Shown: positions 1 to 10,401 of the stretch, one piece after another
Numbering within the stretch: the first letter of the stretch is position 1
Layout: every line of letters starts with the position of its first letter
Assembly (NCBI GenBank): GCA_946902875.1
Contig: OX336336.1
Span: 914,045-978,044 of the forward strand
Origin: Nematopogon swammerdamellus
Lineage: Eukaryota; Arthropoda; Insecta; Lepidoptera; Adelidae
DNA: 64,000 bases
Direction: 5' to 3'
Notes under the pieces: model-generated
The model's database searches: none
Told to the model about the DNA's origin: nothing
The model's input: the letters and a program-made list of their open reading frames with translations, nothing else
Made by a program: the position numbers and the translations under genes

Positions 1-2
1 TT

Positions 3-839
3 GACCAGGTTCTCGAAAAAGTATCCTCTTGGGGGAAGAAGAACTTGGTCAACTTCAACGTAGCCAAGACGCAAGCTTGTGCCTTCTCTACTAAGGCTGA
101 TCCGTTTCCTCTCCAAGCCACTTTTCAGGGCAGCCAAGTCCCCAACGATGGTAGTCTGGGCGTCCTGGGTATGGAGGTGTCCAGGGACGTTGGGTTTCGA
201 TCGTTCATAGAGTCCAAGGCGAAACTAGCGTCTCGAAAATTAGGAGTCCTTTACCGCTGTCGGCGATTTTTCACGCCGGTCCAACTGCTTACACTCTACA
301 AAGCACAAGTAAGACCGGTGATGGAATATTGCAGTCATCTTTGGGAGGGTTCCCCTGAGTACCTTCTTTCAGCCTTGGATTCTATTCAGCGACGAGCCAT
401 TCGCCTCATTGGTGACTCCGTACTCACAAAGGACCTTCAACCTCTAAAGCACAGACGTATCGTTGGGTCATTGAGCCTGTTTTATCGGTACTACTATGGC
501 CGCTGCTCTGACGAACTTGCTTCCCTTATCCCTCCTCCTCCTGTTCGCCTTCGCCAAACCCGCCATACTCTCGCGGAACACCCGTTTGTAGTCGACAGAA
601 GAGTTCTTCGAACTGCACGATTCTCTAAATCGTTCTTGTGCCGCACTGCAAAGGTGTGGAACGGGCTCCCAGGAAATATCTTCCCCCACTCCTACAATCC
701 ACAGATCTTCAAATCGCGGGTTAATAGCCTTTCCCCAGCAACATTAGTCCACCTCCAAGCCGGACTGGCACCTCCTCGGGGGTGAAATTGGCTGCGCCTG
801 AGGTTGCGACCTCGGACAGAGCCACCCAGTTCGGTAGCA

Positions 840-881
<42 letters not shown>
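3..881 (+). mobile_element. 5'-truncated non-LTR retrotransposon (Jockey/CR1-like, 'L1 family' here), 3' end with poly(A)
   Basis: The frame is open from the window's left edge (base 3) to a stop at 783-785, giving the C-terminal part of a LINE reverse transcriptase, past the catalytic core. Recognisable stretches are LYKAQVRPVMEYCSHLWEG, the thumb-like region shared by insect Jockey/CR1-type LINEs, then SIQRRAIRLIGD and SFLCRTAKVWNGLP. A 55-base 3' UTR follows, then 40 consecutive A (842-881), the expected tail of a retrotransposed copy. Related pieces lie at 7755, 9323, 12488, 46356 and 59627. The 5' half is outside the window, so truncation cannot be judged on that side. The element directly abuts the next LINE. 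Confidence 0.9.
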
Positions 882-887
<6 letters not shown>

Positions 888-888
<1 letters not shown>

Positions 889-1664
889 TGTGTACCAGTA
901 CCGACCTAGAAGCCATTCTCCTCCGCATCGATCAGAAGATGGATGAACTGTCAAAAAAACTGTCAAACAAAATGGAAGAAGCCTTGAGCCGTTTTAGTTC
1001 TGAGCTGGCGGACAACACAAGGATAGTGCAGCAGTTAGGAGAGAGAATGGACGCCCTCGAAGCTCATTACTCTGAGCTTCCAAGTGATATTAAAAGATTG
1101 GAGCAGAAACTTGAGGAGGAACGTGCTGAGCGACGCAGTGAGTACGACGCCCTCACCCAGCGACTTGAGATAGCAGACCAGCAAGCACGAGGCTGTAACC
1201 TGGAAATCCAGAATCTTAGTGAGCGAAGAAGTGAAAATCTGGTTAAGATAATTCAGGAAATCGGACAGGTACTGAAAACGCCGATTCCAGTTGAGCAGAT
1301 TGTGGCTGTCAACAGAGTGCCGCATCGCAACGTACAGCAGGGAGGCCAGTCAGAGAGTCGTCCTAAAAACATTATCGTTAAGCTGTCAACTCGCACGCTC
1401 CGCGATAACGTTGTGTCCGCAGCGCGGCAAGCTAGGGGCTTCACCACAGAACAAATTAATGTCTCCGGATCTGCTCGCCGAGTCTACATTAACGAGCACC
1501 TGACCCAAGCCAACAAGCTTCTTTTTCGAGAGGCCAGAGCAAAATGTCGCCAGGTCGGTTGGAAGCACTGCTGGGTCAAAAACGGAAGCATATTCGCCCG
1601 ACGTGAGGACCTGTCTACAGTACTATACGTCAAGCGTGATGCCGACCTTTCAAAAATCGCTTAA
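888..1664 (+). CDS. LINE ORF1 protein, coiled coil plus FP-like C-terminal domain
   Basis: The product is 258 residues starting at the ATG at 888; the open frame extends further upstream only through the poly(A). Residues about 10-100 are heptad-rich and charged, a likely coiled coil (KMDELSKKLSNKMEEAL, RLEQKLEEERAERR). The C-terminal half has the pattern LEIQNLSERRSENL ... VYINEHLTQANKLLFREAR ... WVKNGSIFARRE. From memory this matches the baculovirus-FP-like domain common in ORF1 proteins of insect LINEs. The expected role is RNA binding and RNP assembly. No CCHC zinc knuckle is visible. It is uninterrupted and could still be translated. Confidence 0.82.
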
Positions 1665-2268
1665 CATTCTGCTCACTTATTATATTAATTTTGTAAATTT
1701 TCATTACTTTACAGTGCCTAATTGTCTCATATTATATCTTTTTCAATTAATCTCACAAATATTAAAAATTTCATTTTTAATTTGTTATTATTATACTACC
1801 GCCGTGGTTATAAAATTAATTCTAAAACTAAGTTATTATACAATATGTAAATGCGTTATAAACATAAATATTACTCTGAAATTGACCTACTGTAAAATGC
1901 GTAAGCCTATAATATACTGTGATTCTGATCACATTAAATGTCATTCAATTTACCTGTTTGAAATAATCGGTAGCCGCGTGTATTCTATCAAATTGCATGC
2001 TACTATTATCGTAATACAACGACAATCTGTTATGATTATTTTTTCACTAATTCGTTTTAGCGACATCCTAACTTCATATTATTCAGTATCTATCGCCATG
2101 CAGGCTGAGAGTAGTAACGATCACACTCAACACATACATACATACTTATTACACTTACACACATTCTATATGGCACCTGTGCGCTGCATACCTAATTCAC
2201 ATTCTTGTAATTTCGTCAACAAATATTACATATTCTCTGACTTTAGAAATGTTTTATTGTATGAGTGA
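1603..2268 (+). CDS. Uncertain open frame bridging ORF1 and ORF2
   Basis: A 221-codon frame overlaps the last 62 bases of ORF1 and the first 8 of ORF2. At its end, start and stop interlock as ATGAGTGA: the ORF2 ATG is at 2261 and this frame's TGA at 2266-2268. The predicted product is hydrophobic and basic, rich in I, L, Y, S and C, with several possible membrane stretches near residues 20-100. It resembles no family I know. A run this long without stops is unusual in such AT-rich DNA, but LINEs of this type normally have a short non-coding gap here. It may be chance or a frame that brings ribosomes to ORF2. Confidence 0.25.
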   Translation: MRTCLQYYTSSVMPTFQKSLNILLTYYINFVNFHYFTVPNCLILYLFQLISQILKISFLICYYYTTAVVIKLILKLSYYTICKCVININITLKLTYCKMRKPIIYCDSDHIKCHSIYLFEIIGSRVYSIKLHATIIVIQRQSVMIIFSLIRFSDILTSYYSVSIAMQAESSNDHTQHIHTYLLHLHTFYMAPVRCIPNSHSCNFVNKYYIFSDFRNVLLYE

Positions 2269-3859
2269 TCGTAACTTAATAATATATTACCAAAATTGTG
2301 GTGGGTTACGTACTAAGTTGAGTACTCTCTATATGAACATTTTAAACTCAGATTATGACGTGATTATTCTTACAGAGAGTTGGCTTACCCAAGATATCAT
2401 TAACGCGGAATTTATCCAGACAGATCGCTTCGATGTTTTCAGGCAAGACAGGGATAGAAGTGCACAAGGATCAGGTAAGAAGGACGGCGGAGGAGTGCTC
2501 ATCGCGGTGAAGCGTGAATTACAGGCGGTCAGATTCCTATTGCCGACAGTCCCTGGTATCGATAATGTGTGTGTGCTCATTGAATTATGCGGCTCGCGGT
2601 TTCCTGCTAGAGCCGCTCGCGCCTCAGTCCCCACCACCGCCACTGCTGCCCGATCGCGACGACTACTGCTGAGCGCGACATACCTACCACCGGCGTATCC
2701 GTCTGATGCCTACTCCGCGCACCTTGATGCTTTACAGTTTGCTCATACTGACCTCACTGATTGTTGCATGTGTATTGTAGGAGATTATAATCTACCTGAA
2801 CTGAAATGGACAAATTGTGACGATATGTGTCTTATAGACGAATCGTCCTCTCACTTATCCGCGAGGGCTAGGGCGTTGACTGAGGCTATCTCCTTTCTAT
2901 CTGTCTATCAATATAATCGACATAGAAATACGGATAACAGAATCCTTGATCTTGTACTGTCCGATGAACAGTGCAGGATGTTACCTATTGCTGACCCACT
3001 TTCTCGTATTGATGCTCACCACCCGCCATTACTTTTTGCGTTAGAAGTGCAAACTAATGTTCCTCTCACGAGACGCTTGCTCTCGCGATTTAATTTCAGG
3101 AAAGCGAACTATACTGAAATTAACCACGCCATCTCGCAAATAAAATGGATTGACACATTAAATCACCTCGTCGCTGAAGATGCGGTTCAGCTATTCTACG
3201 ACAAGATTCATCAAATTATTAAGTGCCATGTACCGCAGAATCTTTCAAATAAATCTACTAATTATGCATCGTGGTTCAGTCCTGAATTAAAACATCTGTA
3301 TTGTAGAAAATCAAAAGCATGGAAAAAATGGAAAACATATAATAATCCATCTGACTATGAAGTATTTTCTGTATTACGCGGTCAGTTTAAGAAGGCATCA
3401 GCTGAGTGCTATACTGAGTACTTGAAACGAGTTGAAGGTAATATAAAAACAAATATCAAACATTTCTGGACGTATGTATCCAGTCGTCGTGGTGGAGGTG
3501 GATATCCTGCGTCGATGAAATTTAAGGATTGCATAACAAATAACCCCGTTGACATTTGCAACATGTTTTCTGCATATTTTAAATCAACCTTTGAACCCTC
3601 AGCATTGGATCTAAATAGTTGGGTGCCGCCACTTGATACAGACTATAACTCAATTAACATAGACTCACTTTATTTGTCACCGGATAGAATATTAAAACAA
3701 ATTAAATGTCTAGATACCAATAAAGGTGCCGGAAATGACCAAATTCCACCATTTTCCTTGTGCAAACCGCAGATACTATCTGCTGCCCGTTATATATTGT
3801 TTACAATAAGTGTCTCTCTGAAGGAATATTCCCATCAATTTGGAAAATTGCGAACATAA
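2261..3859 (+). pseudogene. LINE ORF2, N-terminal part: AP-like endonuclease and start of RT (frameshifted)
   Basis: This half of ORF2 encodes the APE-type endonuclease that nicks target DNA for target-primed reverse transcription. With numbering from the in-frame ATG at 2249, QNCGG is at residue 15, LTESWL (catalytic Glu) at 41-46, the GGGVLIAV strand near 80, TYLPP near 144, GDYN at 178-181 and DAHHPP at 255-260, where the family usually has SDH. I prefer the second ATG at 2261, which overlaps the preceding stop. The RT lead-in KGAGNDQIPP follows near 3725-3750, then the frame becomes nonsense to the stop at 3857-3859. Sense continues in the +1 register, so a single indel lies around 3750-3765. 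Confidence 0.88.
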
Positions 3860-5199
3860 CGCCTGTGCACAAAATTGGCTCTAAATCTGATATCGAAAAC
3901 TATCGTCCCATATCAATTCTACCAGCATTATCGAAGCTCTTCGAAAGATTAGTTCATAATGAGATTTATCCTATTCTTCATAGTTATTTGCTTGAGCAAC
4001 AGCATGGATTTGTTAAAAAACGGTCAACCGCAAGTAATCTCTTAATCTATTCTAATTATTTATTTTCAAACGTTGACCGTCAAGAGCAAATCGATGCTGT
4101 ATATACTGACTTTCGTAAAGCCTTTGATAAAGTAGACCATAAAATTTTGCTGGACAAAATTGCATATAATGGAATTAAAGGAAGCTTACTTAGGTGGTTT
4201 GCATCATACATCTCTAATAGGACACAGAGGGTTGTTGTGAATGGATATGAGTCTGAGTGTGTGCGGGTCACGTCGGGAGTCCCACAAGGATCCATCCTGG
4301 GTCCCTTTCTGTTCATACTATTTATAAATGATGTCTCTCGTTGCTTTAAAAACTGTCATTTCTTGATATATGCAGATGACATCAAGATCTATAGAATTAT
4401 ACGCAAACTGGAGGATTGTAGTGATTTCCAGCGTGACCTCGATGAGTTCTATAGATACACTGTGGATAATAAACTAAAACTAAGCATCGATAAATGTAAA
4501 ACAATTACATTCACGAAGAAAAGGCGAACTGTCCAATTTGACTATTCAATTGGCGGACACAAACTTCAATGTGTGTCCACGATTCGTGATCTAGGCGTCT
4601 TACTGGACAGTAAGCTTCATCTTGATCAACATATTGAAAGCATCACAAATAATGCTTATCGCATGATGGGTTTTGTTTTGCGTACAGCAGTGAACTTCAG
4701 GAGTACCCAGACTTATATCTACCTTTACAATACCCTTATTCGATCGCAACTCGAATATGCCACGTCAGTATGGAACCCTTTTTATGACAAATATGTAAAA
4801 TCTATAGAGAAAATGCAAAGTAAATTCTATTACATTATGCACCGTAGATGTTTTCGCGAGAAGCTGGCATATACGGAACTGCTTAGCAGATATTCTATCC
4901 TGAGATTAAGTCAGAGGAGAGATTTGCTTGATGCGGTCAACCTATATAAAATTTGCAACAATTATTTTGACTGTCCAGCACTTACTCGGGAAATTGGTTT
5001 TCGAATACCTACTATGAACACCAGGTCCAATGATGTGTTTAGTGTTGGACTATCACATACAAATGCAGGTAAACGCGCACCTATCCATAGGGTATGTATC
5101 AATTTTAATAAATACTTCAGCTCACTAGACATACACTACCTCAGCCTGCATAGCTATAAGCGGACTGTCACAATTATTATAAAGGAATCAATTCTGTAG
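3755..5199 (+). pseudogene. LINE ORF2, reverse transcriptase part
   Basis: This is the continuation of ORF2 after the frameshift and holds the complete RT core. Visible blocks are NYRPISILP, QHGFVKKRST, DFRKAFDKVDH (first catalytic Asp), SGVPQGSILGP and IYADDIKIY with the catalytic YADD near base 4370. The thumb and C-terminal region follow (YLYNTLIRSQLEYATSVWNPF). No RNase H or CCHC motif is visible after it. The stop is at 5197-5199. Apart from the upstream frameshift all catalytic residues are kept, so the copy is dead or nearly so by one recent mutation, unless the shift is programmed. Confidence 0.92.
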
Positions 5200-5760
5200 C
5201 GTGTCGCTGGAATGATACACGTAAAGTTATTATTTGTTATTATTTGTATATTTGCATTGTTATTTTATTTAATTTTATTTAATTTGAATTTAATTTAATT
5301 TGATTTTAATTTAATTTGATTTTAATTTAATTTGAATTAGCGTATATTTAATTTGATCTGATTTGCATTGTTAATCTAATTTAATTTAACTTGATTTCAT
5401 TTGATTTGGCTTAATGTAATATATTTTGATTCGATTTAATTTAATTTGATTCCGATTTGATTTAATTTAATTATGTTAAAACGTGAGAAACGTTGCTGGG
5501 TCTTTACATAGTCAACGTTATTTTCTATCACCATATTGTTCTAGACGTAAATGCCTGTTTGTTTTTCCAAACTCGAAAATAAAATAAATAAAATAAAATA
5601 AAAATAAAAGACATGGCATTCGCAACCCCCGCATACGACCGAATGTCCAGGGGCGTCACCTATGGGTGGCTTGGCGCGATATGTCGCGCATTCTATAAAA
5701 AAAAAATCGGAGAAAGATCGGAGTTCAGTGTTGTCGTCGCGCGCACATACACTCTGCGAA

Positions 5761-6252
5761 CATCATCATCATCATCATCAGCCTGTATCGGTCCACTGCT
5801 GGACATAGGCCTCTCCCAAGGCACGCCACCACACGCGCTCTTCCGCTCCTCTCATCCATCCACTCCCGGCTATCTTTTTTAGGTCATCTGTCCACCTAGC
5901 CGGGGGGCGTCCCACGCTACGTTTGCTTGTACGTGGCCTCCATTCGAGCACCCGTCTACCCCATCGGTTGTCGGGTCTGCGACAGATGTGCCCAGTCCAC
6001 TGCCACTTCAGCGTGCTTATTTTCTTAGCAATGTCGACTACCTTAGTTCTTTGACGTATCACGTCGTTACGGATTTTATCGGTAAAAGAAATGCCGAGCA
6101 TTGCTCTTTCCATAGCTCGCTGAGCGACTTTAAATTTGTGGACCAGGCCCATCGTCAGGGTCCACGTTTCCGCTCCGTACGTCATTACTGGCAGAACGCA
6201 CTGATTGAAAACCTTCGTCTCTGCGAATGCTGCGTCTAAAATCCTTTCGCAG
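5761..6252 (-). mobile_element. RTE-like LINE 3' fragment with (ATG)n-type tail
   Basis: Read on the minus strand, the frame runs from about 6250 to 5778 and encodes the C-terminal end of an RTE-type LINE polyprotein: MTYGAETWTL, KVAQRAMERAMLGI, RNDVIRQRTKV, GRPPARWTDDLKKIAG. The element ends in a TGATGATG microsatellite (5761-5780), the kind of tail RTE elements carry in place of poly(A). It is heavily 5'-truncated. A short copy of the same 3' end lies at 35669-35790 and a related one at 45490-45860. Confidence 0.85.
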
Positions 6253-6837
6253 ATCTATGGTGATTCTAATACAATTTGTAGGTATGTACTTATGAGCAAG
6301 TATTTACGTACAGTTGTAAAAATATTTCCAGCAAAAGTCTTACAAATTTTATCTAAATAAAAATCGCTAAAATGTCGAAATATTTCTTCAATTACTTTCA
6401 ATTTTACTTTGCGCCGAATTTTGAAAATCAGAATCGGTCTTCGTAATGATATAATGATATGTAAATTGTATCTTTTGAACGCTCCGACACACAAATTACG
6501 GACTTCCAGCGTAACGAAATTATGCAAATAAATTGAATTAGGTTACCTATAACGATGTGTAAAGTTGAAATGGTACATACACACATACACACATACACAT
6601 ACTATGTACGAGCACGCATACAACATTATTCAGCAAGAAGCACTGATTTGTATTTGCCAAAAAAAGATGATACTGAAATATTCCTCCCCAGCCCAGCTGT
6701 GGCGAGGGCAGGAAATCTCCTATACCCATATACTATACAAATAAATTTCTATTGCATAAATAAATAAATATTATTATCACTGATATGCCACGAAGATGGC
6801 CTCACACATTCTCCTTAGATTTTATACAGACCAAAGA
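6253..6837. other. No recognised gene; short CA/TACA repeats
   Basis: AT-rich sequence without a recognisable coding frame. A TACACACA-type microsatellite lies at 6575-6605. Nothing else is assigned. Confidence 0.5.
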
Positions 6838-7055
6838 TTTTATTCTCGGGTGAAATTCGTATTTAATAGGAAGAAAGTAAGTAAGCCCGCTACCGCACGC
6901 GTTTATTTCGGCGCGCGAAACAATTCGGTTTGTATGAGAGCCACATCTTAGCGTAACTGAAATTGAATTTTATTTAGCCTATTCTGTGTCACGTATAGTT
7001 AAATATGCTTGTACTAAGTTCCGTCGAATTCGGATGATCGGTTTAAGAGTTATGG
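6838..7055 (-). mobile_element. Helitron-like element fragment (family HA)
   Basis: The stretch matches the interior of the complete family HA copies at 29407-29835, 42098-42459 and 42797-43178 (shared: GAGAGCCACATCTTAGCGTA, CGGTTTAAGAGTTATGGAGG). Both termini are missing. It runs straight into a SINE at its right edge. Confidence 0.65.
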
Positions 7056-7318
7056 AGGCGACTAATGGATATGACTCCCTTCTTATACGAGTATTACTCG
7101 GTGGTAGGGTTTAACCCGCCCGGGTTGATACCACCACACTGAATGAAAGGTCGGTCGAAACGGCTATGTAAATAGTTCGTGTTTTCCGTCCAGTTGAGTG
7201 TAGCCGGCACGACCAAAGGGAAGGCTGACGTGGCACCAAGTTCACCCGGTGTTATGGACCGACATCACCGATGTTGTAGGGGATCTAGTCAACCGTGTCA
7301 GTTTCCATTAAAATAAAA
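7056..7318 (+). mobile_element. SINE S1 fragment (body and tail)
   Basis: This is the body of the S1 SINE family: GGTGGTAGGGTTTAACCCGC, then GTAGCCGGCACGACC and the terminal GTGTCAGTTTCCATTAAAA. The tRNA/5S-like head seen at 17940 and 51363 is absent. A small reverse-oriented fragment of the same family lies at about 7530-7655, after a GC-rich GGGGCGGGGCGG run at 7448-7485. Confidence 0.7.
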
Positions 7319-7754
7319 ACATGACTGGCTTCAGAATCCTAAATCATTGCTGGAGAAATGCGACTTTGTGCGCCTGAAATTTCTGAAGCGGCTTGAAAAG
7401 TCGTAAAGATTTTAGTACGTCGGCACATGTAGAGAACAGCACGACCGCGCCGGGGGCGGGGCGGGGCGGCGCGGGGCGGCTACCGCTGAGATGGCTTTCA
7501 GTGTTTTTCCTTTATTTATATCACTCAACCAGCAGCGCCATTCCTTCGGTGCGGTGGTACCAATCGGTAAGGTAAGAAGGGATGGGGCGTACAGTTTTAC
7601 GTACAATCCGAACAACAGTCAGCCTCATCGAACGGTCACCCATCCAAGTTCTCTATAAGTGTTTCGGTTTAAAGAATATTTATTCATCTCAAAGAACGTT
7701 ATACCATTCGCTTAATAGAGATTGGTATATTTACACATTTTTGCGGTTACAAAT

Positions 7755-8125
7755 AAGTAACGGTGCTGCTCTGTGGAACTAGCATCCCTCATTCCCTGCC
7801 ACCCGTCCTATCTCCGCATGACTCGTCGCAGAGAGACTCAGCACCCTTTTGTTGTTGACATTGGGCTTTTGAGAACCCATCGGTTCTCTAAATCGTTTCT
7901 TTGTCGCACCGCTAGAGTGTGGAACTGTCTTCCAGCGAGTGTATTTCCTGAATCCTTTAACCTGGGTGTCTTCAAGCGTCGTAATAACGGGCTAGACAGC
8001 CTAGCAACAGTCCGCAAATCTGGCATGGCACCTAACTGAGCGTGGTTTCGCGAGGAGAGGTCATTTTGGCTCTGTCGACTGCACCATTGGTCTCTCGGCA
8101 CAGACACCCATGCTGGTTTACATAA
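7755..8125 (+). mobile_element. LINE L1-family 3' fragment
   Basis: The C-terminal RT end is open from about 7757 to the stop at 8037-8039 (VELASLIPCHPSYL, RETQHPFVVD, FLCRTARVWNCLPASVF). An 80-base 3' UTR follows, ending CATGCTGGTTTACATAAAAAA. This 3' end defines the tail also seen, in similar form, on SINE S3. Confidence 0.85.
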
Positions 8126-8574
8126 AAAAGTATAAGTATAAAATAGAAAATTTAAACTATTAGTGAAATAAAATTATTGTAGGTATAATAGACAAGGCTG
8201 GGTAATCTTATAAATATTCTGAAGACAGACGGACAGACATACAGACACATAGAACTGAAGACAAGTAGGTAAACAGTTCTAAAACATTGACAAGTTCTAA
8301 TTTATTCTGGAAGTAAATTGAAATGAAACGAAATTAATGAAAATATACTTTATTGTACACCATTGTATAAAAGGGTTACAAAAGGCGAGTTTAATGCCTT
8401 GCGGCATTCTTTATGAACTAACCCTTGGTATAGGTACATTGAGTATATTCTGGCGGTCGTTTTAAACATAATGTTTCATTCTAAATTTTTTATATTATTT
8501 GGGAGATTATTGTAAATTTGAACCCCCTCGAACCATAGATTTTATTGCCATGTACATCTAATTAAAATTATACA

Positions 8575-8836
8575 TTGCCCGTGTTGCCTCTCGTATCTCC
8601 GGCAACGAGTTAGTCTGGGTATACAGAGGGGCAACGCGGCCGCCATCCTGGGAACCATCCCGGGGACGACGCCCCTTGAGGAAATATATAATTTATAAGT
8701 TAGTTTTTAGTTTTTAGTTGTAGTTTTTTTTTTAATTAGTTATATTTGTCTATTTAATTTAATAGGTAGTTATAGTTTATGTAATTTCTGTATGTTTAAT
8801 TCAATAAAATTAAAAGCCCTACGTATAAAAAAAAAT
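8575..8836 (+). mobile_element. LINE fragment ('L3 family'): last 40 codons plus 3' UTR
   Basis: A short frame ending in TAA at 8696-8698 encodes the tail [13 protein letters not shown] followed by AAILGTIP and PLEEIYNL. The pattern RISLxIQRGNAxxxLGT is, from memory, the end of a recurrent non-LTR polyprotein type. The same ending, in diverged form, occurs at 54121-54384 (RRISLEIQSGNAISVLGTM). After the stop lie an AT-rich UTR, an AATAAA at 8803 and a short A tail near 8828-8835. It is strongly 5'-truncated. The 450 bases before it (8126-8574) show nothing I can name. Confidence 0.72.
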
Positions 8837-8925
8837 TATACATTTGTATTTATTCATCGATTAGTTAGATAGTGAACAAACCATTATTGGATGCGATCAT
8901 AAGTTTGAAAATTGCCTCTATCTTC

Positions 8926-8982
8926 TCTATCTCCTCTCTATCTTCTCTACTCTCTATCTCTATCTCTACTCTCTACTTCTTA
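8926..8982. repeat. CTCTAT-rich microsatellite
   Basis: Degenerate tandem (TCTCTA/TCTTCTCTA) tract. Confidence 0.8.
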
Positions 8983-8999
8983 TAAAAGGGAACGTCTGT

Positions 9000-9617
9000 C
9001 TGTATGTATGCATGTATGTTTGAGGTAAACTCCGGAACCACTGAGCATATTTTGATTCGGTTTGCACCAACGTAAAGAGTACTTCTTGAGATAGGCTATA
9101 TACACTCACGCTAAATAGCAATAGGGATGAGCAGTGTCAAAGAAAGTATAATGGACGTAATTTATTGTCGAATGGTAGTTCCGGATGGAAAGGGGAGATA
9201 TGGACGGAGGAGAGGGGTGGGAGGGGAAGAGGCGAGGAATGGACGGGAAGGGAGGAAGAGAGAGAGATAATATAAGAGAAGCGATAGTTTATTATCATTT
9301 TACGTTTAAATCGGATTTATTTTATGTAAACCAGCATGGGTGGCTGTGCCGAGAGACCAATGGTGCAATCGAAAGAGCCACAATCACCTCTCCTCGCGAA
9401 ACCTTGCTCAGTTAGGTGCCATGCCAGCAGATTTGCGGACTGTTGCTAGGCTATCTAGCCCGTTAATACGACGCTTGAAGACACCCAGGATTCAGAATTC
9501 AGGAACAACACTCGCCGGAAGACAGTTCCATACTCTAGCGGTGCCACATTGCGACGGTGCGGATTTGCTATTAAACCGAGTTTTCCGCGAGCGAAGCCAC
9601 GGGCAAAAGCTAGTTCA
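9000..9617 (+). mobile_element. Helitron-like element (family HC) interrupted by a LINE fragment
   Basis: The left part has the usual AACTCCGGAACCACTGA-type sequence. The right end is GCGAGCGAAGCCACGGGCAA followed by AAGCTAG, the GC-rich 3' terminus with CTAG seen in the HA copies. Between them sits a minus-strand LINE piece (9323-9545). The left boundary is approximate. Confidence 0.55.
9323..9545 (-). mobile_element. LINE L1-family 3' fragment inside Helitron-like element
   Basis: The minus strand carries the last ~75 codons of the L1-family RT with frame damage, the 3' UTR (CGAGGAGAGG, GGTCTCTCGGCAC) and the terminal CATGCTGGTTTACATAAAA. It is truncated at about 9545. Confidence 0.75.
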
Positions 9618-10086
9618 GTAATAAATAAGTAGGTAATGCCGCCGCAAGTAAATTTCTGACAAAGTATGAACCGCTCCGCACCGCCCGGCGCCTCCGCCGC
9701 GTCGTCGTTCCGTCTATAGACGGCGCGGCGCTTCGGCCCGTAATCGGCTAACTTTGATTGCTAACTAATAGCTAGTTTGGAGATGTTTGGGCTGCGTTTA
9801 TGCTTAGTCAACTCATCTAGTATTCTAACCTTGGTCTGCCTAGGTAGTCGCTACTGTACACATCGGGTGAAGCGCGAATAGTATCACGTAGAGTGTTTTC
9901 ATTTTACGAAGGCACGAGAGGTATTAGGTAGGAAGTGGTGTGAGACCGCGCGGAGCTCAGTAGGGAACGACTCGGTTCGACGGAGCGACGCGGAGACGTG
10001 TAGAACGTGTGTATCGACCTGGCATCGAGTTCGTTCTCTACTGAGCGCCGCGCGTACGCCTCTCGCACCACTTCCTAACTCGTACC

Positions 10087-10401
10087 CTAGAACGATAAAA
10101 AAAGCTATGGACCCCAAACCCCTTCCTCGCCAGCGTAACACGATATAAGTAAAAGCATACTTGTTTCATTGGACGGTCGCGCGCTGGCCCGTCAGTCTGT
10201 CATCGGCCGCGTTCGCAAAAACCTGTTTGAAATGGCCGCATGCTCTGTGTTTACGTGTAAAAACACTACAGCCAAGTTTAGTTTGCACAATAGTGGAATA
10301 TGTTATCGGTAAGTACACTCCGCTCCCCGCAACTCGGCGACGCTAGTTCTCATACAAGCATTTGAACAGTCCGGCGTCCATAACTTTTTTTATCGTTCTA
10401 G
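10087..10401 (+). mobile_element. P-element-like mini-element with 26-bp TIRs and 8-bp target duplication
   Basis: The 315-bp unit has inverted ends beginning CTAGAACGATAAAAAAAG; 25 of 26 bases match. It is flanked by the perfect direct repeat CTCGTACC (10079-10086 and 10402-10409). Eight-base duplications are made by P and hAT transposases. The interior holds a short THAP-like first exon, which points to the P superfamily. It sits inside one arm of a fold-back MITE, so it is the younger of the two. Confidence 0.8.
10232..10308 (+). pseudogene. THAP-like first exon with splice donor
   Basis: ATG at 10232 opens 25 codons plus two bases (MAACSVFTCKNTTAKF...GICYR) that end at a consensus donor, CG|GTAAGT, at 10309. 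The start M-A-A-C-x4-C and the GICYR-like end resemble the N-terminus of THAP domains, the DNA-binding zinc fingers of P-element transposases, whose C2CH pattern would need a second exon. No second exon exists before the right TIR, so this is a remnant of a larger autonomous element. The THAP call rests on 25 residues. Confidence 0.5.

Larger units (their letters stand above)
888..5609 (+). mobile_element. Nearly complete non-LTR retrotransposon (Jockey/CR1-like, APE endonuclease)
   Basis: One element carries, in order, ORF1 (888-1664), an AT-rich gap, ORF2 with AP-type endonuclease and reverse transcriptase (2261-5199), an AT-rich 3' UTR with many TTTAATTTGA-like repeats (about 5255-5475), and an A-rich tail of AAAAT units (5575-5609). 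There is no 5' UTR: ORF1 begins seven bases after the poly(A) of the preceding LINE. The only clear lesion is one frameshift in ORF2 near 3750-3765, so the copy is fairly young. I did not find a convincing target-site duplication because the upstream flank is another poly(A). Confidence 0.88.

Noticed and set aside
888..1664. Baculovirus FP25K-like gene (viral insertion)
   Set aside because: The similarity is to a domain that is common in LINE ORF1 proteins. The frame sits directly before a LINE endonuclease-RT ORF, and no other viral gene is near.
9340..9621. 93-codon plus-strand frame (MAVPRDQWCNRKS...)
   Set aside because: Antisense to the 3' end of a minus-strand LINE. The same antisense peptide appears wherever that LINE end occurs (e.g. 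7838-8107 complement).
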